Source of the DNA: Eudorina sp. 2006-703-Eu-15
Taxonomy: Eukaryota; Chlorophyta; Chlorophyceae; Chlamydomonadales; Volvocaceae
Assembly: GCA_003117195.1 (NCBI GenBank)
Contig: BDSI01000110.1
Span: 62,001-126,000 of the forward strand
Direction: 5' to 3'
Length of the DNA stretch: 64,000 nucleotides
Each line of letters opens with the position of its first letter. Within the stretch, counting starts at the first letter, position 1. The position numbers and the translations under genes are program-made. Under the pieces are notes generated by a model that was given only the letters and a program-made list of their open reading frames with translations, was not told the DNA's origin and made no database searches. This document shows, piece by piece, positions 25,501-36,723 of the stretch.

Positions 25501-28500
25501 CCGTTGGTCAGTGCTGGTGTGGTGTAAGCGCAGGTGCCATTCGACTGCGATCTGGTCCCGTACTGTCGTGTTGTGATGTCCTATGCTGCTGCGGCGGCCT
25601 CCGGGGACTGCAGCCGCGCCCGGTAGCAGCTGACCCGCGGCCAACCACCTGAACTCCGGGCTCCGGCCCGCACGTCCCAGGCCGTTGCGCCGGCACCTGG
25701 CCGCCCGCGCCCCAAGTCCGTCGGGCCCTTCCCCCTTGGAGCTTACCCGCATGCTGCTCCCCGGCGGATGACGACGTGCCTTGGATATGGTTGGGGGAGC
25801 GAAAGCCTCCCACGGCCTATTCTTATTGTATTAATGATGTTGCAGTGGACCCCGTCCTTGAGATTACCCGACCCATGGGTCGGCCGATAGATCGTTGCTC
25901 ACATCGACGCGCTCGGTCGCCCCGGCCGCTCCCCTCGCCGCCGCGTCCGGTCGCGGGCCGCACACATAGGGCCCATGATCGCGTTGTCCATGGGCGAGAA
26001 GGGCCAGATCGTGCGGCTGCTGGCGGCAAAGTACGGCGGCTACCTCACCTTCGCCGCCATGTCGCCTGAGCGGGCCTCCGCCCCGGGGCAGCCCGACATC
26101 GGGAAGCTGGCGGGGCTGTTCGCCTACCGCCGCCAGGGCCCGGACACCAAGGTGTACGGCATCATCGGCAACCCGGTGTCGCAGAGCAAGAGCCCGCTCA
26201 TACACAACACGGCGTTCCAGCACATCGGTGCGGGACAGGGCAGGGGAGGGGAAGGGGCGGGCAGGGGCGGAAAGGGGCGAAAGAGGGGCGGGCAGGGGCA
26301 GGAAAGGGCACGAAGGGCCGGGCAGGCGCGGAAGAGAGACGGGAATGGCCGGGGAGGGGCAGGGGCAGGCCAGGCTTTCCACGTCGGGCAGGGGTGTCCT
26401 AGGTGTCGCGGAGCAGTGGTACCGATTTCGCTGGGGGCTGGAGTAAGCCAGCACGGCGCTGCCGTCCCGGTCTCCCACATCACCTTCCAACTTTCCCAAG
26501 TCTCGCACCACCTCACCCGCCCCTGTCTTTCTCCTGGTGGCGCACCGGGTAGCACTTCACTGGCAGGTGGCAGCACGCGCTTCGACCTTTGCTTGCCACC
26601 ATCACTACCACCACCCCATGCGCGCGACCCATAGTTGTTCTTCCGCGCCCACCCACGCGCCGACCAAACCCACTCACTCGCGCCCACCCAACCTGCCCAG
26701 GCTTCGACGGCGTGTACGTGCCCCTGCTGGTGGACGACCTGGACCGCTTCTTGACCGCCTTCCGCGACTACCCCGACTTCGCGGGCTTCTCCGTCACCAT
26801 CCCCCACAAGGTCCGACAGCCGGGATCCGGACCCATGGGCTCGGGCACACCCTGGCCCGCACCCGCGTCCACATCCACACCCACACCCGCATCTGGTCTC
26901 CTGGGGCATTTGGGCGGAGGGAGGGCGCGAGCTGTTGCGGCGGTTGTTGGGGCAGTTGGATTCCGGGTCCGCGGGGCCCCTGGGATGGAGGGCAATGTGA
27001 CAGGCGCGGCTGTAGCGCCCGGGAGCGAGCGCCAGGGAGGCCTCAGACCTGGCGCCCGTCGGGGTCTTGGGTTAAGAAGAAAAACAGCCCAGACAAACCC
27101 AGGGGTCTTGGGTGTTGCGCCACCGGAAGACCGGACGGCCCGCCGCTGCTGTTGACGGGTCGCGGCCGTCCCCTGGGTCAGACGCGCCAAACAGATTGCT
27201 CCAGGGTCTGCCGGGGATGCTCGTGGGAGCCATCACCGCTGCGTACGTGGTGTTTGCGCGCAACGTTTGCTGTGCAGGGGGGACATGACGTGTGTGGGCG
27301 GGTTGTGCTCCAGTGCACGGGACGCATTCAGGAAGAATGGTTGGACTGAGAAGCGTGTCCTGCTTCTGCACCCGCACCACACAGGAGGCGGCGCTGCGGC
27401 TGGCGGCGGAGGTAGACCCGGTTGCGCGGCAGATCGGTGCCGTCAACACGCTTGTACGGCAGCCGGACGGGTCGTACAAGGGATACAACACCGACTGGCT
27501 CGCCGCCATCTCCGCAATCGAGCGGGGCGTGGCAGGCGTGCCGGGCGGTGCGGCGGCGGCGGCGGCCGCGCCGCCTCCGCCGCCGGGTGCCGAGTCGCCG
27601 CTCAAGGGCAAGACGGTGGTGGTCATCGGCGCCGGCGGCGCTGGGCGAGCCCTGGCATTCGGCGCAGCGGACAGGTAGAGGGGCGCGATAGGGGGAGTGC
27701 GGCAATGGGGATGTGCCAAACCGCGCGCCGTGCGCAACATGCGACAACACGATGCCACCTCACCTCCGCCTCCCGGCCGTCCCCTTCAATACGTCTCCCA
27801 GGTCCAGGACCCCGTGGTTCAAATCTAAACGCACCGGCCCCAGCGGACAGACCGCCCGCTGCACCCCTCCACCGCACCAAACTCGTCACGCTGCTCTCTC
27901 CCTCTCCAGTCCAGTCGACACCAGCCTTGCTCTTGCGACTTGACGCGCAACACCGAGCCGCACTTTACCTGTGACTACGCTGATTCCACCGTGTGCAGCC
28001 ACTGGTCTCCTTGGAATGGGGTGACCAACTCCCCCCTAACTCCCCCTTACCAATGCCCTTTACCCCCAACTGCCCCAACCGCCCGGTCGCCGGTCCTCCC
28101 ACCGCCCCACCGCTCCAGGGGCGCCCGGGTGATCATCGCCAACCGCTCTCGCGAGCGCGCCGACCAGCTGGCCGCGGCGCTGGGCGGCTCCGCCAGCAGC
28201 TGTTCCTGGGAGGACCTGCTGGCGGGCCGGGTGACGGGCGACGTGCTCGCCAACAGCACCTCCCTGGGCATGACCCCCCAGGTGGAGGAGAGCCCCGTGC
28301 CCGCGCACGTGACCGCGCAGTTCAAGGTGGTGTTCGACGCGGTGTACAACCCGCTGTGGACGAGGCTGCTGCGCGACGCGCGGGACGCGGGGGCGGCGCC
28401 CGTGGACGGACTGCAGATGTTCGTGGGGCAGGCGCTGGAGCAGTTCCGGCTGTTCACGGGGGAGGAGCCGCCGGCGCAGCTGATGGAGCAGACGGTGCTG

Positions 28501-28551
28501 GACAGCATGGGGGTCGCAGCGGCGGCGGCCGCGGGGTCTGGGCACAAGTGA
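22576..28551 (+). CDS. DHQ-SDH: bifunctional 3-dehydroquinate dehydratase/shikimate dehydrogenase, 7 exons
   Basis: It performs two central steps of the shikimate pathway to aromatic amino acids: 3-dehydroquinate to 3-dehydroshikimate, then NADPH reduction to shikimate. Exons are 22576-23039, 24525-24637, 25003-25197, 25970-26227, 26701-26810, 27385-27674 and 28119-28551; all phases agree, giving about 620 residues. The type I dehydratase half shows EGGKYDGPEP, ILSYHDF with the catalytic His, and DIVKLAAMAND with the Schiff-base Lys. The dehydrogenase half shows GNPVSQSKSPLIHN, SVTIPHK with the catalytic Lys, AVNTL, GYNTDW with the catalytic Asp, the GAGGAGRA nucleotide-binding loop and ANRSRERA. 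The N-terminal ~65 residues from ATG 22576 are basic and Ser/Arg-rich, consistent with a chloroplast transit peptide; ATG 22777 is an alternative start. No catalytic residue appears lost. Confidence 0.95.
25824..25853 (-). mobile_element. dispersed GGGGTCCRCTGYAACA motif, copy in shikimate-gene intron
   Basis: On the minus strand: GGGGTCCACTGCAACATC followed by ATTAATA. It lies in intron 3 of the shikimate enzyme gene, opposite in direction to the gene. Confidence 0.6.
26228..26400. repeat. G-rich purine tract in an intron of the shikimate gene
   Basis: The start of intron 4 is built from imperfect GGGGCAGG and GGGGAAGG units for about 150 bases on the plus strand. Such strands can form G-quadruplexes in the pre-mRNA. 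No coding is suggested. Confidence 0.7.
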
Positions 28552-31034
28552 GGAGGAGCAGGCGTTTGGGGGTTAGGTAGGGATGCGACGATGGGGAGGG
28601 GTGGAAAGTGGCGCAGGGGCGCCACGCGACGGAGGGAGGGTGCGAACGGTTGCCTCCGAGGTGACCGAGAGGTGGCGGTGGCGGTGGCGGTGGCGGGCGA
28701 ATCGGGTGGAGGAATAGGGGCGCCCTGGTGGCGAACTCCCCCTGAGCGGACTTCGTACCTGGCTATACATGGTCCTCAGGAACGGGGTGGTTCCCTGGTA
28801 GAGTGGGTGCGGGGCGTCGTCCGGTGCACTTGTGGAACCTGCCTGTCCGGTGCGCCACGGTGGCGCGGTTTCGTTTCTGCGGTGTGTGATGAGGACGCGA
28901 CGGCTGTCACCCGCCATGACTTGCGGGGTCCACTGTAACATCAGTAATAACAATGCGGTGATGTACGGTGGTGGGAGTGGCGCGCCGTCGGTTTCGGTTT
29001 GCACAAAGGTAGTCGTCAGCGAACGCAGTCCCCGGGTGGGCATGAGTGGTGGCTGAGTCGACGAGATAGGGGCACAACAGGGCGTCTGAGGCGAGCTGGA
29101 ACTGTGCATGCGCGGCCGTGCGCAAGGTCAGGCACCTGAGGCGTTGGGGGTTCATTTGGGCACGGGCTCTTTGGAGGGCGGCGGTGGAGGCCGCCACGTT
29201 TCATGGCCAGCAGTCCGGTCTGGTGGAAGACGCGCTGACATGCGGCTGCGGCTGCTGCAGCAGTCCCTGGCTTAGGCAGTCAGTCCTGGATCTGCAGTGC
29301 CGTCGAACAGTCAGCCAAGCGACGCAACAGCCAGCGGGCTTCGAAGCGAAACGGCGCATGCAGCTGCTGGGCCCAACCACCCAGGAGGCCGTGGCCCTGC
29401 TGCGGCCCGACGGTCAGCTCACCCCCGCTGCGGCGACCAGCCGCGTCCGCACGATGGTGGCAACGCACTGCCAGCATGCCAGCCCACACTCAGCGCTTAC
29501 GGGAGTCGAACCCGTCACCCACCCGCAGGCGGGTGCTGCCGGAGGAGCACTGCGTCATCCCACGACCCCCTCACTCAACACTACCGAGCCGACGTGGCCT
29601 CAACCCGAGCTGCTCCCGGCGGTTACGTTTCCGGCCGCGCCGGCGATCTGCAACCTGTCCTCACAACCGGTCCCGTCCCAGAGCTCTGCTCCAAGTCCAA
29701 GCGCGTATGGCCGTTAAAAGCCCTGCGGTGGTACCAACTTCCCTGTCGCCAGCGCAACCGTGCAGCCCTCCCCGGCCCGCGCAAACCCCAACTGCAACAC
29801 GCCACTCGGAAGTCGGAGCGTGCTGCTGGTCGTGCTCTTGCTCGAGTTGTTCGTGAAACTACTTCCGCGGCATCTGCCACGCGCGGCCCCTCCCGCGACC
29901 GCCCTTTGCTACGCTGCCTTGCTGGATCATGAAGGCCAAGCAGCGAAGCATAAATACGGTACCCAAACAAAGGGGGGCAGGTAGGGTCAGAGGACGGCAG
30001 AGGGCAGCGGGCAGCCAAGTCAGTATATGGGGACAGCTTGATGCAACCTCGCTTCGCTCTGTTCATGGACTGGGGTGGACGGACGGGTCCCGACGTTAGC
30101 ACCCGGCCATGTACACCTCCGTAGCACCCGCTAGCTCTAGGACGGGTCCCGACGGAAGGGGTCCCATCCCCAAAGTGGGGACACTGGCGGGAGGTTAGGA
30201 CGGGACGGACGGGATGGGATGTCGTCTTTCAGGGGATCTGGCTGTACTTGGCCGCCCCGAGTGGCATGCGGTCCATTGCTTCATTTCAGGGGCACGACTG
30301 GACCGAGATCCCGGGCACCCTGTCGCCCTTTGACAGGGAAGCCCATCGACACACACATCGGCGTCAGTTGGTCCAGTCCGCTGGACGTCCATGAAGCCCC
30401 TTTGGGCGACGGCCAATCAGCCCCTGCCAGTCGAGCTGTTGTAAATTCCAACGTTATCCTAAGAGATCCGCCTTGTAGGCACATGATCCAGTCCAACTGC
30501 AAGTCCACGTGACATGCACAATGTACACTCGCGTGTGAGTCATTACAAATATCAAGTTTGTCTCGACCGGCTAGTGCTCAGAGGCGGCCGCCACGAATTG
30601 ATGCTGCGCGGACCATGCAAGCCGAACCAACGGGGCTTCGACAATCACTTATCATATACAGCGATGTAAGTAAGTATATATGGCATAGCGCATTTTAAAT
30701 TGTATGAACTGATCAGTTAGAGCGGAAGGAGAACAAGAAGTGACTGGAAAGCAGGTACGACATCAATACCGTTCTGCGCCACACATTGTTTTGCATTCAA
30801 TTGATACGAAGCCACTTTACATTCAATTGAATTACGTTTAATTCCAAGTGGGCGTGTTGCGTTGGCAAGTGCATCCTGTGGGGGTTTGCGGCTCGGAGGT
30901 CAGTCGCCCTAAAGCTCGACGCCGCCGCAGATCTTTTTAAGTCAATTGGTCAACGCCATTAAACATACCACAGATCAGGCGGCTGGTGACTGGTTTGCAG
31001 ATTAGGATCGGATTGCGCAGCCGACACCACAAAT
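28552..31034. other. gene-poor 2.5 kb with repeat remnants
   Basis: No exon with a recognisable domain was found. It contains one copy of the dispersed GGGGTCC motif at 28925-28941 and a class II tRNA-like 3' half near 29500-29565 on the minus strand. The stretch 30500-31000 is noticeably AT-richer and probably includes the promoter of the lumen-protein gene. Confidence 0.5.
28925..28952 (+). mobile_element. dispersed GGGGTCCRCTGYAACA motif, intergenic copy
   Basis: Reads GGGGTCCACTGTAACATC followed by AGTAATAA, about 370 bases after the shikimate enzyme stop codon. Confidence 0.6.
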
Positions 31035-32172
31035 ATGGTTGCTGCCTCGCCGCTCCTCCGGCCGTGCGCCCTGCAGCGGGCATCTGCGCCCTTTCAGCGG
31101 TCAGCGCAAAGTTCAACTGCTGTGGGGCAGGCTGGCCCAGGACCAGGCTCTAGCTCTTCGCCCGCGGTCGTGCCACCCGTCTCGTCTTGCATGTCGCCGG
31201 CTAAGGGAGCAAGATTATCAGCGCCGGCTCTTGATCGCCGAGATGTTCTTCTCCTCTCAAGTTCTTTAGTAGTTTCCCATCTTGCGCAACTGGTCGGGTC
31301 AAATCCTGCCCACGCCGCTGGACAGGGTCTCAACCGCTACATACGCAGGAAAACCCTTGACCCGTAAGTAGGCATCAGCCTGCTGCTGTGCCGCATGCTT
31401 CGACCATACGACTCCGGCTGATGGTGTTGCTATCTCTCTATCTTATCCGCATTTCACACCAGACTTGAGACGTACGTGCCGCTTGTACTGGAGGCGCGGA
31501 GTCTTCTGTCTCAGGCTAAGACTCTTGCGCTGAAGGACGTTGGAGCCGCACGCGAATTGCTACGCCAGGGACCGTACAGGTGCGTCTGGCAATATGGGTC
31601 GGGCATGGGACCGTCATGTGTTGATTGTTCAGGTGGTTGCCTGAAGGCAACTGGGTCTGCAGGTATCTTTGAAGCTGTGCCGGCACAACACGTCTTGTTG
31701 AGGATGACTGTCTTAGTCAGGACTATTGCCTTGGCTAACACGTTGTTGATTATGCGCGCCCCTGTCCCCCTCGACACGTCGCGCCCGCAGCGGCCTCCGG
31801 GATAACATCAGAGCCATCGGGGAGTACGCTGCACGGGATGGCCGCACGACAGAGGTCGGACCACTGGTGACTAGTTTCTTCAAGGCGCTGGAGTCGTACG
31901 ACCAGCTCTTGTACGGCGCGTTGCGGGACAAGACCGTCCCGACGGCTGAGGAGGTGGACACTCGCATCCAGGACCTGTATGCGGCCTTTGACCGGCTCCT
32001 AGCAACCGTGCCAGCCGATATCCTCGAACGCGCCACCCAGGTGCTGGAAGTCGCGACGGCGAAGGCGGCGAAAGATGCCGGCCCCACCGGCTTGGATGCG
32101 TCAGCGGCCGTTGGATCGGGAACCACCGTTGTTGACGACGAGGCTGCAGAGCTGGTCATGCTTTTGCGCTGA
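31035..32172 (+). CDS. thylakoid-lumen protein with twin-arginine signal, 3 exons
   Basis: Exons 31035-31363, 31463-31579 and 31791-32172 join in phase to give 275 residues. The first ~60 residues are Ser/Ala/Pro-rich like a stroma-targeting peptide. They are followed by DRRDVLLLSSSLVVSHLA, a twin-arginine plus hydrophobic core, and a lumenal cleavage-like site at PAHAA. The mature part begins near IRRKTLDPLETYVPLVL and continues RELLRQGPYSGLRDNIRA and RLLATVPADILERA. This pattern matches a plant lumen family that I believe includes TL16.5/MPH2 (needed for photosystem II acclimation in fluctuating light); the family assignment is from memory. It is predicted all-helical and soluble in the lumen. 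Confidence 0.8.
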
Positions 32173-34474
32173 AGGGGCAGATTTAACATGACTGGGCGCA
32201 ACATGACTAGGCCCTACAACGGTACTGGGGCCATAACACTGTCCGCGAATAGCGGGGCGTTTGGCGGCTTGGCACTTTGGGCAGTGGCGAAGCGCTGCCG
32301 CTGCCAAGGTGTGTCGAAGAACCGGAGTGGCGGGGATGGGTCTCGTGAACCTGAGGGAGATTGACAGGAAGATAGAATTCGGGATGGGGCTGTCCGGTCC
32401 GAGAGTGCGACAGCGGGCCAGTCGTTTTCTGGTGCGCTGGCGTTTTGGGGCCGCCGCAACGAGGCAGGTATTTAAGGCAAGGCATATTTCATAACCGAAC
32501 ATGATCGTGCATACTGTTGACACGCGTACGGTCACATGACATTGCACCCATAGCAATGCCCTAACCCATGCGCTAGCACCGAACTGCGCGGCCGTCTCGA
32601 TCAACAAGATATAGCAGCGCTGTGGTGACGCTGATTCGATGTTTTGTAGGCTCCAGCTGGTTGGCCTTTCACATGCGCGGCACACGTGACGGGTGCTGTG
32701 GGTGAAGGTTTTTACTTTGGCAATTTTTTCATAGACACGAGTTGTCAGTTGGGGTTTGTGTGCGGGAGAGGGGCGGTGAATAAGGCTGAGTGGTGGGTGG
32801 GGTATGCGGCAGGCGGGGTAGCAGGGCTTTTTTCGCCTTCCAGGCTAACCGACATTTCGCTCTAAAGTCTAAACGCTTCTGGTAGCAAGTTTTAGGAATA
32901 ATTTTGATCTTCAGGGTTTAATGGACGTTTTGAGGCCGTATGATGACATGCATGCATAAGGATTATGCGTGTGTGATGCGCGCGTGTTGGAAATCGAGAT
33001 ATGGAGCAGTATGGAGGCACGCGGACAGAGCTGGGTTGTTAACCCGCGTCGCTGGCACCAGGCCGTGTAAAGATTGGGCCAGGGCACGTATGCCGCATCG
33101 GACCCATCAGACCCAGATGGAAACGGGCATGTATTCGCGGACATAAATTGCCTGTTGGGTCCGGGGCAGTTGGCTTCAACGTAGGCCGAGAGATGCCCCA
33201 ACAACGTCGATTATGTGTCTTCAGCTGGGTAAGGGGTGCGAAAACGCGGTTGCTGCAAGCGTCCGACAGCGTTGACATCTCGACAAGCTGGGGTCCGGTG
33301 TGGGATGCTGGTTTCGGCGCATCTGACCCATCTAATCAATCAAGAAGTCTGTGCACGTTCGCCTGTAAAACGTTCATTGCAAACAGCCGGATCCGGAGCA
33401 GGCAAGAGGTAACTGATACCGGTATTCGGACTAGTACGGACGTGACCCCTCGGTACCTCTGCCGACATGTGGTCGAAGTTTGGATCCCATACAGTAATGC
33501 CCAGTATGGGTACGTAAAGAGGTCGATACCGTGCACCGTACGTGATGACACACACTGAAACCTCTACAGAATCCACTTCTGAACTCAGCATGTCACACAG
33601 CGTCACATGCACCGGACTCCTGAACACGGTCAACGATAGTCAAAATAATTTAACGCGCGCTCAATGCACTCGCGCTTCCCAAACAGTCCTCATAACGCCG
33701 TTAAGTGCATGACGTCACCTTCCATGCTCGAGTACGCTTTGCTGCAGCAACACAACAATCAGGTGCCGCACGGCCCCGTCAGCGGGACGCCCCGCGGCGG
33801 TTCGCATGCCCCGCCCAACCTCTGCACGATTCGGCTGCCGCAGCTCAGGCTGCCACCGCCGCTCGACTCCCCGACTCTCCGCAGTATGCCGCTGCCACTT
33901 GTCGCAGCGCCACCGAGCGCAAACCGCCAATCACCGTACGTCGCAGCGGCAGTACCCCTCCACCGAAACACTCAACCTGCTCTTTCGCTGCACCGCCAAC
34001 AGAGGCCCCCTACCTAACGCTGCGGCGCTGCGGCCAGCCCCAGCGCCCCCGCGGCCACGTGGCCTGTCCCTTGGGCCGTCGCGGCAGGTTTCGGAGGCGG
34101 CTTTGCCTGCGCTTTTGGTTGCTGTGGCTGCGGCCCACGCTGGTATCCTGTACCCCTGCCCCAGGCGCCGCTCCACGCCCCGAGCAGGCTTGACTGAATC
34201 GAGGCCAGCAGCGTTGGCCGTACGGCCTGCGCGTAAACAAGGGTCACATGGTTTGTCGCTGGTTGGTGCCATAACAGATGGGTGCCATGATGGGTGTCAT
34301 GGAGCGAGCGTCGGACAAGACTGCGGCACAAACACAGAGCCGCGCCTTCCAGTACCGTGTCTGCGACGATCATCACTGCCAGGCAGTCCTGTCGAACCGC
34401 CCTCAGTGGGCACCGCCCAACGCCCATGCATCTTACCAGGACCAGCCCGAAGCGCCAGGTCCCACATCACAAGT
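32173..34474. other. 2.3 kb without a recognised gene
   Basis: The first 1.4 kb is relatively AT-rich and carries no convincing exon. From about 33.7 to 34.4 kb the GC content rises and both strands have short open frames, some of which might be 3' exons of the downstream kinase, but none has a recognisable domain. Confidence 0.5.
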
Positions 34475-36387
34475 TCACAACCGGCACCGAGATGCGCCGC
34501 GAGCTGTGGCAGGCAACCACCGACGGCGGATGGGCCCGAGCGGGATGGGCCCCACGCACCGACGGACGAGATGTGCCCTGTTGGTGTCAGCGGCCCAGAC
34601 GCAACCCAGGGGCCGCGCCTCAGCACGGTCCCTGACCTGACCTGACCTGACCTGACCTGACCTGACCTGACCTGACCTGACCTCCCTCACCTCCTGCGCC
34701 TCCATGTGTTTGATGGCCCCGCCAAGCATGTCGGCCAGGCTAGCAAAGTCGGGCCGCATCTCCGGGTCAAACTGGCATGCCAGCTTCAGCACCAGCTGCG
34801 GACAAGCGAGGGAGGTTTTCCATGCACCAACCAGGGAAGCAGAGCGGGCAGAGTGGCGGGTTCGGGGGCACAGGCGCAGGGGTCGGTCAGGGCATGACAA
34901 GTTACGGGCAACGGGAGGTGATGTGAGGTAGGCACCAGCACCGTCAAGCTGCGTATCAACAGCTCAAGATAGCTGCAGACTTGCTGATGTGGTGCCTCAT
35001 GGGGTTCCCCCACGAACTAGCGCTTGACAGACGCGGCGGGGCGGGCTCAAGACGCGGTCCAGCTGTAAGGCATACGCGCAACGGATGGCGTCGAAGGCCC
35101 TGGGCGACAAAGATCATCCAATCAGACGATTGGCGGACGGCGCAGGCGTACCCATGATGTGCCCCCACGCCTGGTCTGCCCCTCAACCCTATCAGACCCA
35201 ACAGTCACCGGTTGCCCACCCCGCTGGCCTTCCCTTACAGTGGCCGTACCCCGGTGGTTTCAGAGCCGCACACCTGGACTTCCTGGTGGATGTTCGAGGG
35301 CACCACCGGCGCCAGCTGCTCTTCAGACACCGCCTGCGCCACCTGCGACCGACGCACCCGGAAACCCCGCAAACGAAATGCCGTGGACATGCGCTCGGCG
35401 GCCGCCATGAACACGTGCTATGGAGTACGCCGGCGGACCCACAAATGCAGCCTTCACTTCTTGCCCTTTGGCCTCGCGGTGGCGCCATGGCCGCGGTGAT
35501 GGCAAAGGTGCCGACCAGACAGCGACTTGTGGGCCAGGAATGGGGTAGCGAGCCGGGGTGTGCAATGCAGCGGCAGGGAGGGCAGCGGAGAAGAGATGCC
35601 GTATCCGCACCTGGACCGGCGTCATGTACGTGTGGCCGTAGGGCATGGCGCACGTGATGCACTCGGACAGAATCACGCCCCAGCTCCACACGTCCGCTTT
35701 GGTGTCGTACACCTCGTGCCTGCGACACCATAGGACACCGCCCGGGCAAAGCGTGTTGGGCCCCCGCCCCGCCTCAAGACGGGTGCGCCTCTGGTCAGCG
35801 GTCAGCGGCCAGCGCAGGTCACAGCGCGTCGGCTCACGTAGCCGATACGGTGCACGCCTGCTACCCGCCAACACGTCGGAAACCCTGCTCGAGTCCAGGC
35901 ACACGCACGCACGCCGTGCCGTGTCCTGCGGATATGCCAGACGTTTCCCTGATCCCTGTTGTCCCCAGGGTCCCCCCCCATGTCATGTCTCTGACGCTGT
36001 CAACCCTAGAGATTCCGCAAAAGCCCGACCAACACGACGACTGCCCCTGCCCCTGCCCCTGCTCCTGCCCCTGCCCCTGCCCTGCCCTGCCCTGCCCCTG
36101 CTCCTGCCCCTGCCCCTGCCCTGCTCCTGCCCCTGCTCCTGCTCCTGCTCCTGCCCTGCCCCTGCCCCTGCCCCTGCTCCTGCTCCTGCCCCTGCTCCTG
36201 CTCCTGCCCCTGCTCCTGCTCCTGCTCCTGCTCCTGCCCCTGCTCCTGCTCCTGCTCCTGCCCCTGCTCCTGCCCCTGCCCTGCTCCTGCCCCTGCTCCT
36301 GCCCCTGCTCCTGCCCCTGCTCCTGCCCCTGCCCCTGCCCCTGCTCCTGCCCCTGCTCCTGCTCCTGCCCCTGCCCCTGCCCCTGCC

Positions 36388-36422
<35 letters not shown>

Positions 36423-36676
36423 CCCTGCTCCTGCCCCTGCCCCTGCCCCTGCCCCTGCCCCTGCCCCTGCCCCTGCCCCTGCCCCTGCCCTGCCCCTGCC
36501 CCTGCCCCTGCCCCTGCCCTGCCCCTGCCCCTGCCCCTGCCCCTGCCCCTGCCCTGCCCCTGCCCCTGCCCCTGCCCCTGCCCCTGCCCCTGCCCCTGCC
36601 CTGCCCCTGCCCTGCCCCTGCCCCTGCCCCTGCCCCTGCCCCTGCTCCTGCTCCTGCTCCTGCCCCTGCCCCTGCC

Positions 36677-36723
<47 letters not shown>

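Noticed and set aside
27800..27840. GGTTCAAATC, resembling a tRNA T-loop
   Set aside because: No complementary 5-bp stem flanks it and it lies in an intron of the shikimate gene.
33705..34645. Overlapping open frames on both strands in GC-rich spacer
   Set aside because: No domains, no consistent splice sites; at most they might hide a 3' exon of the kinase.
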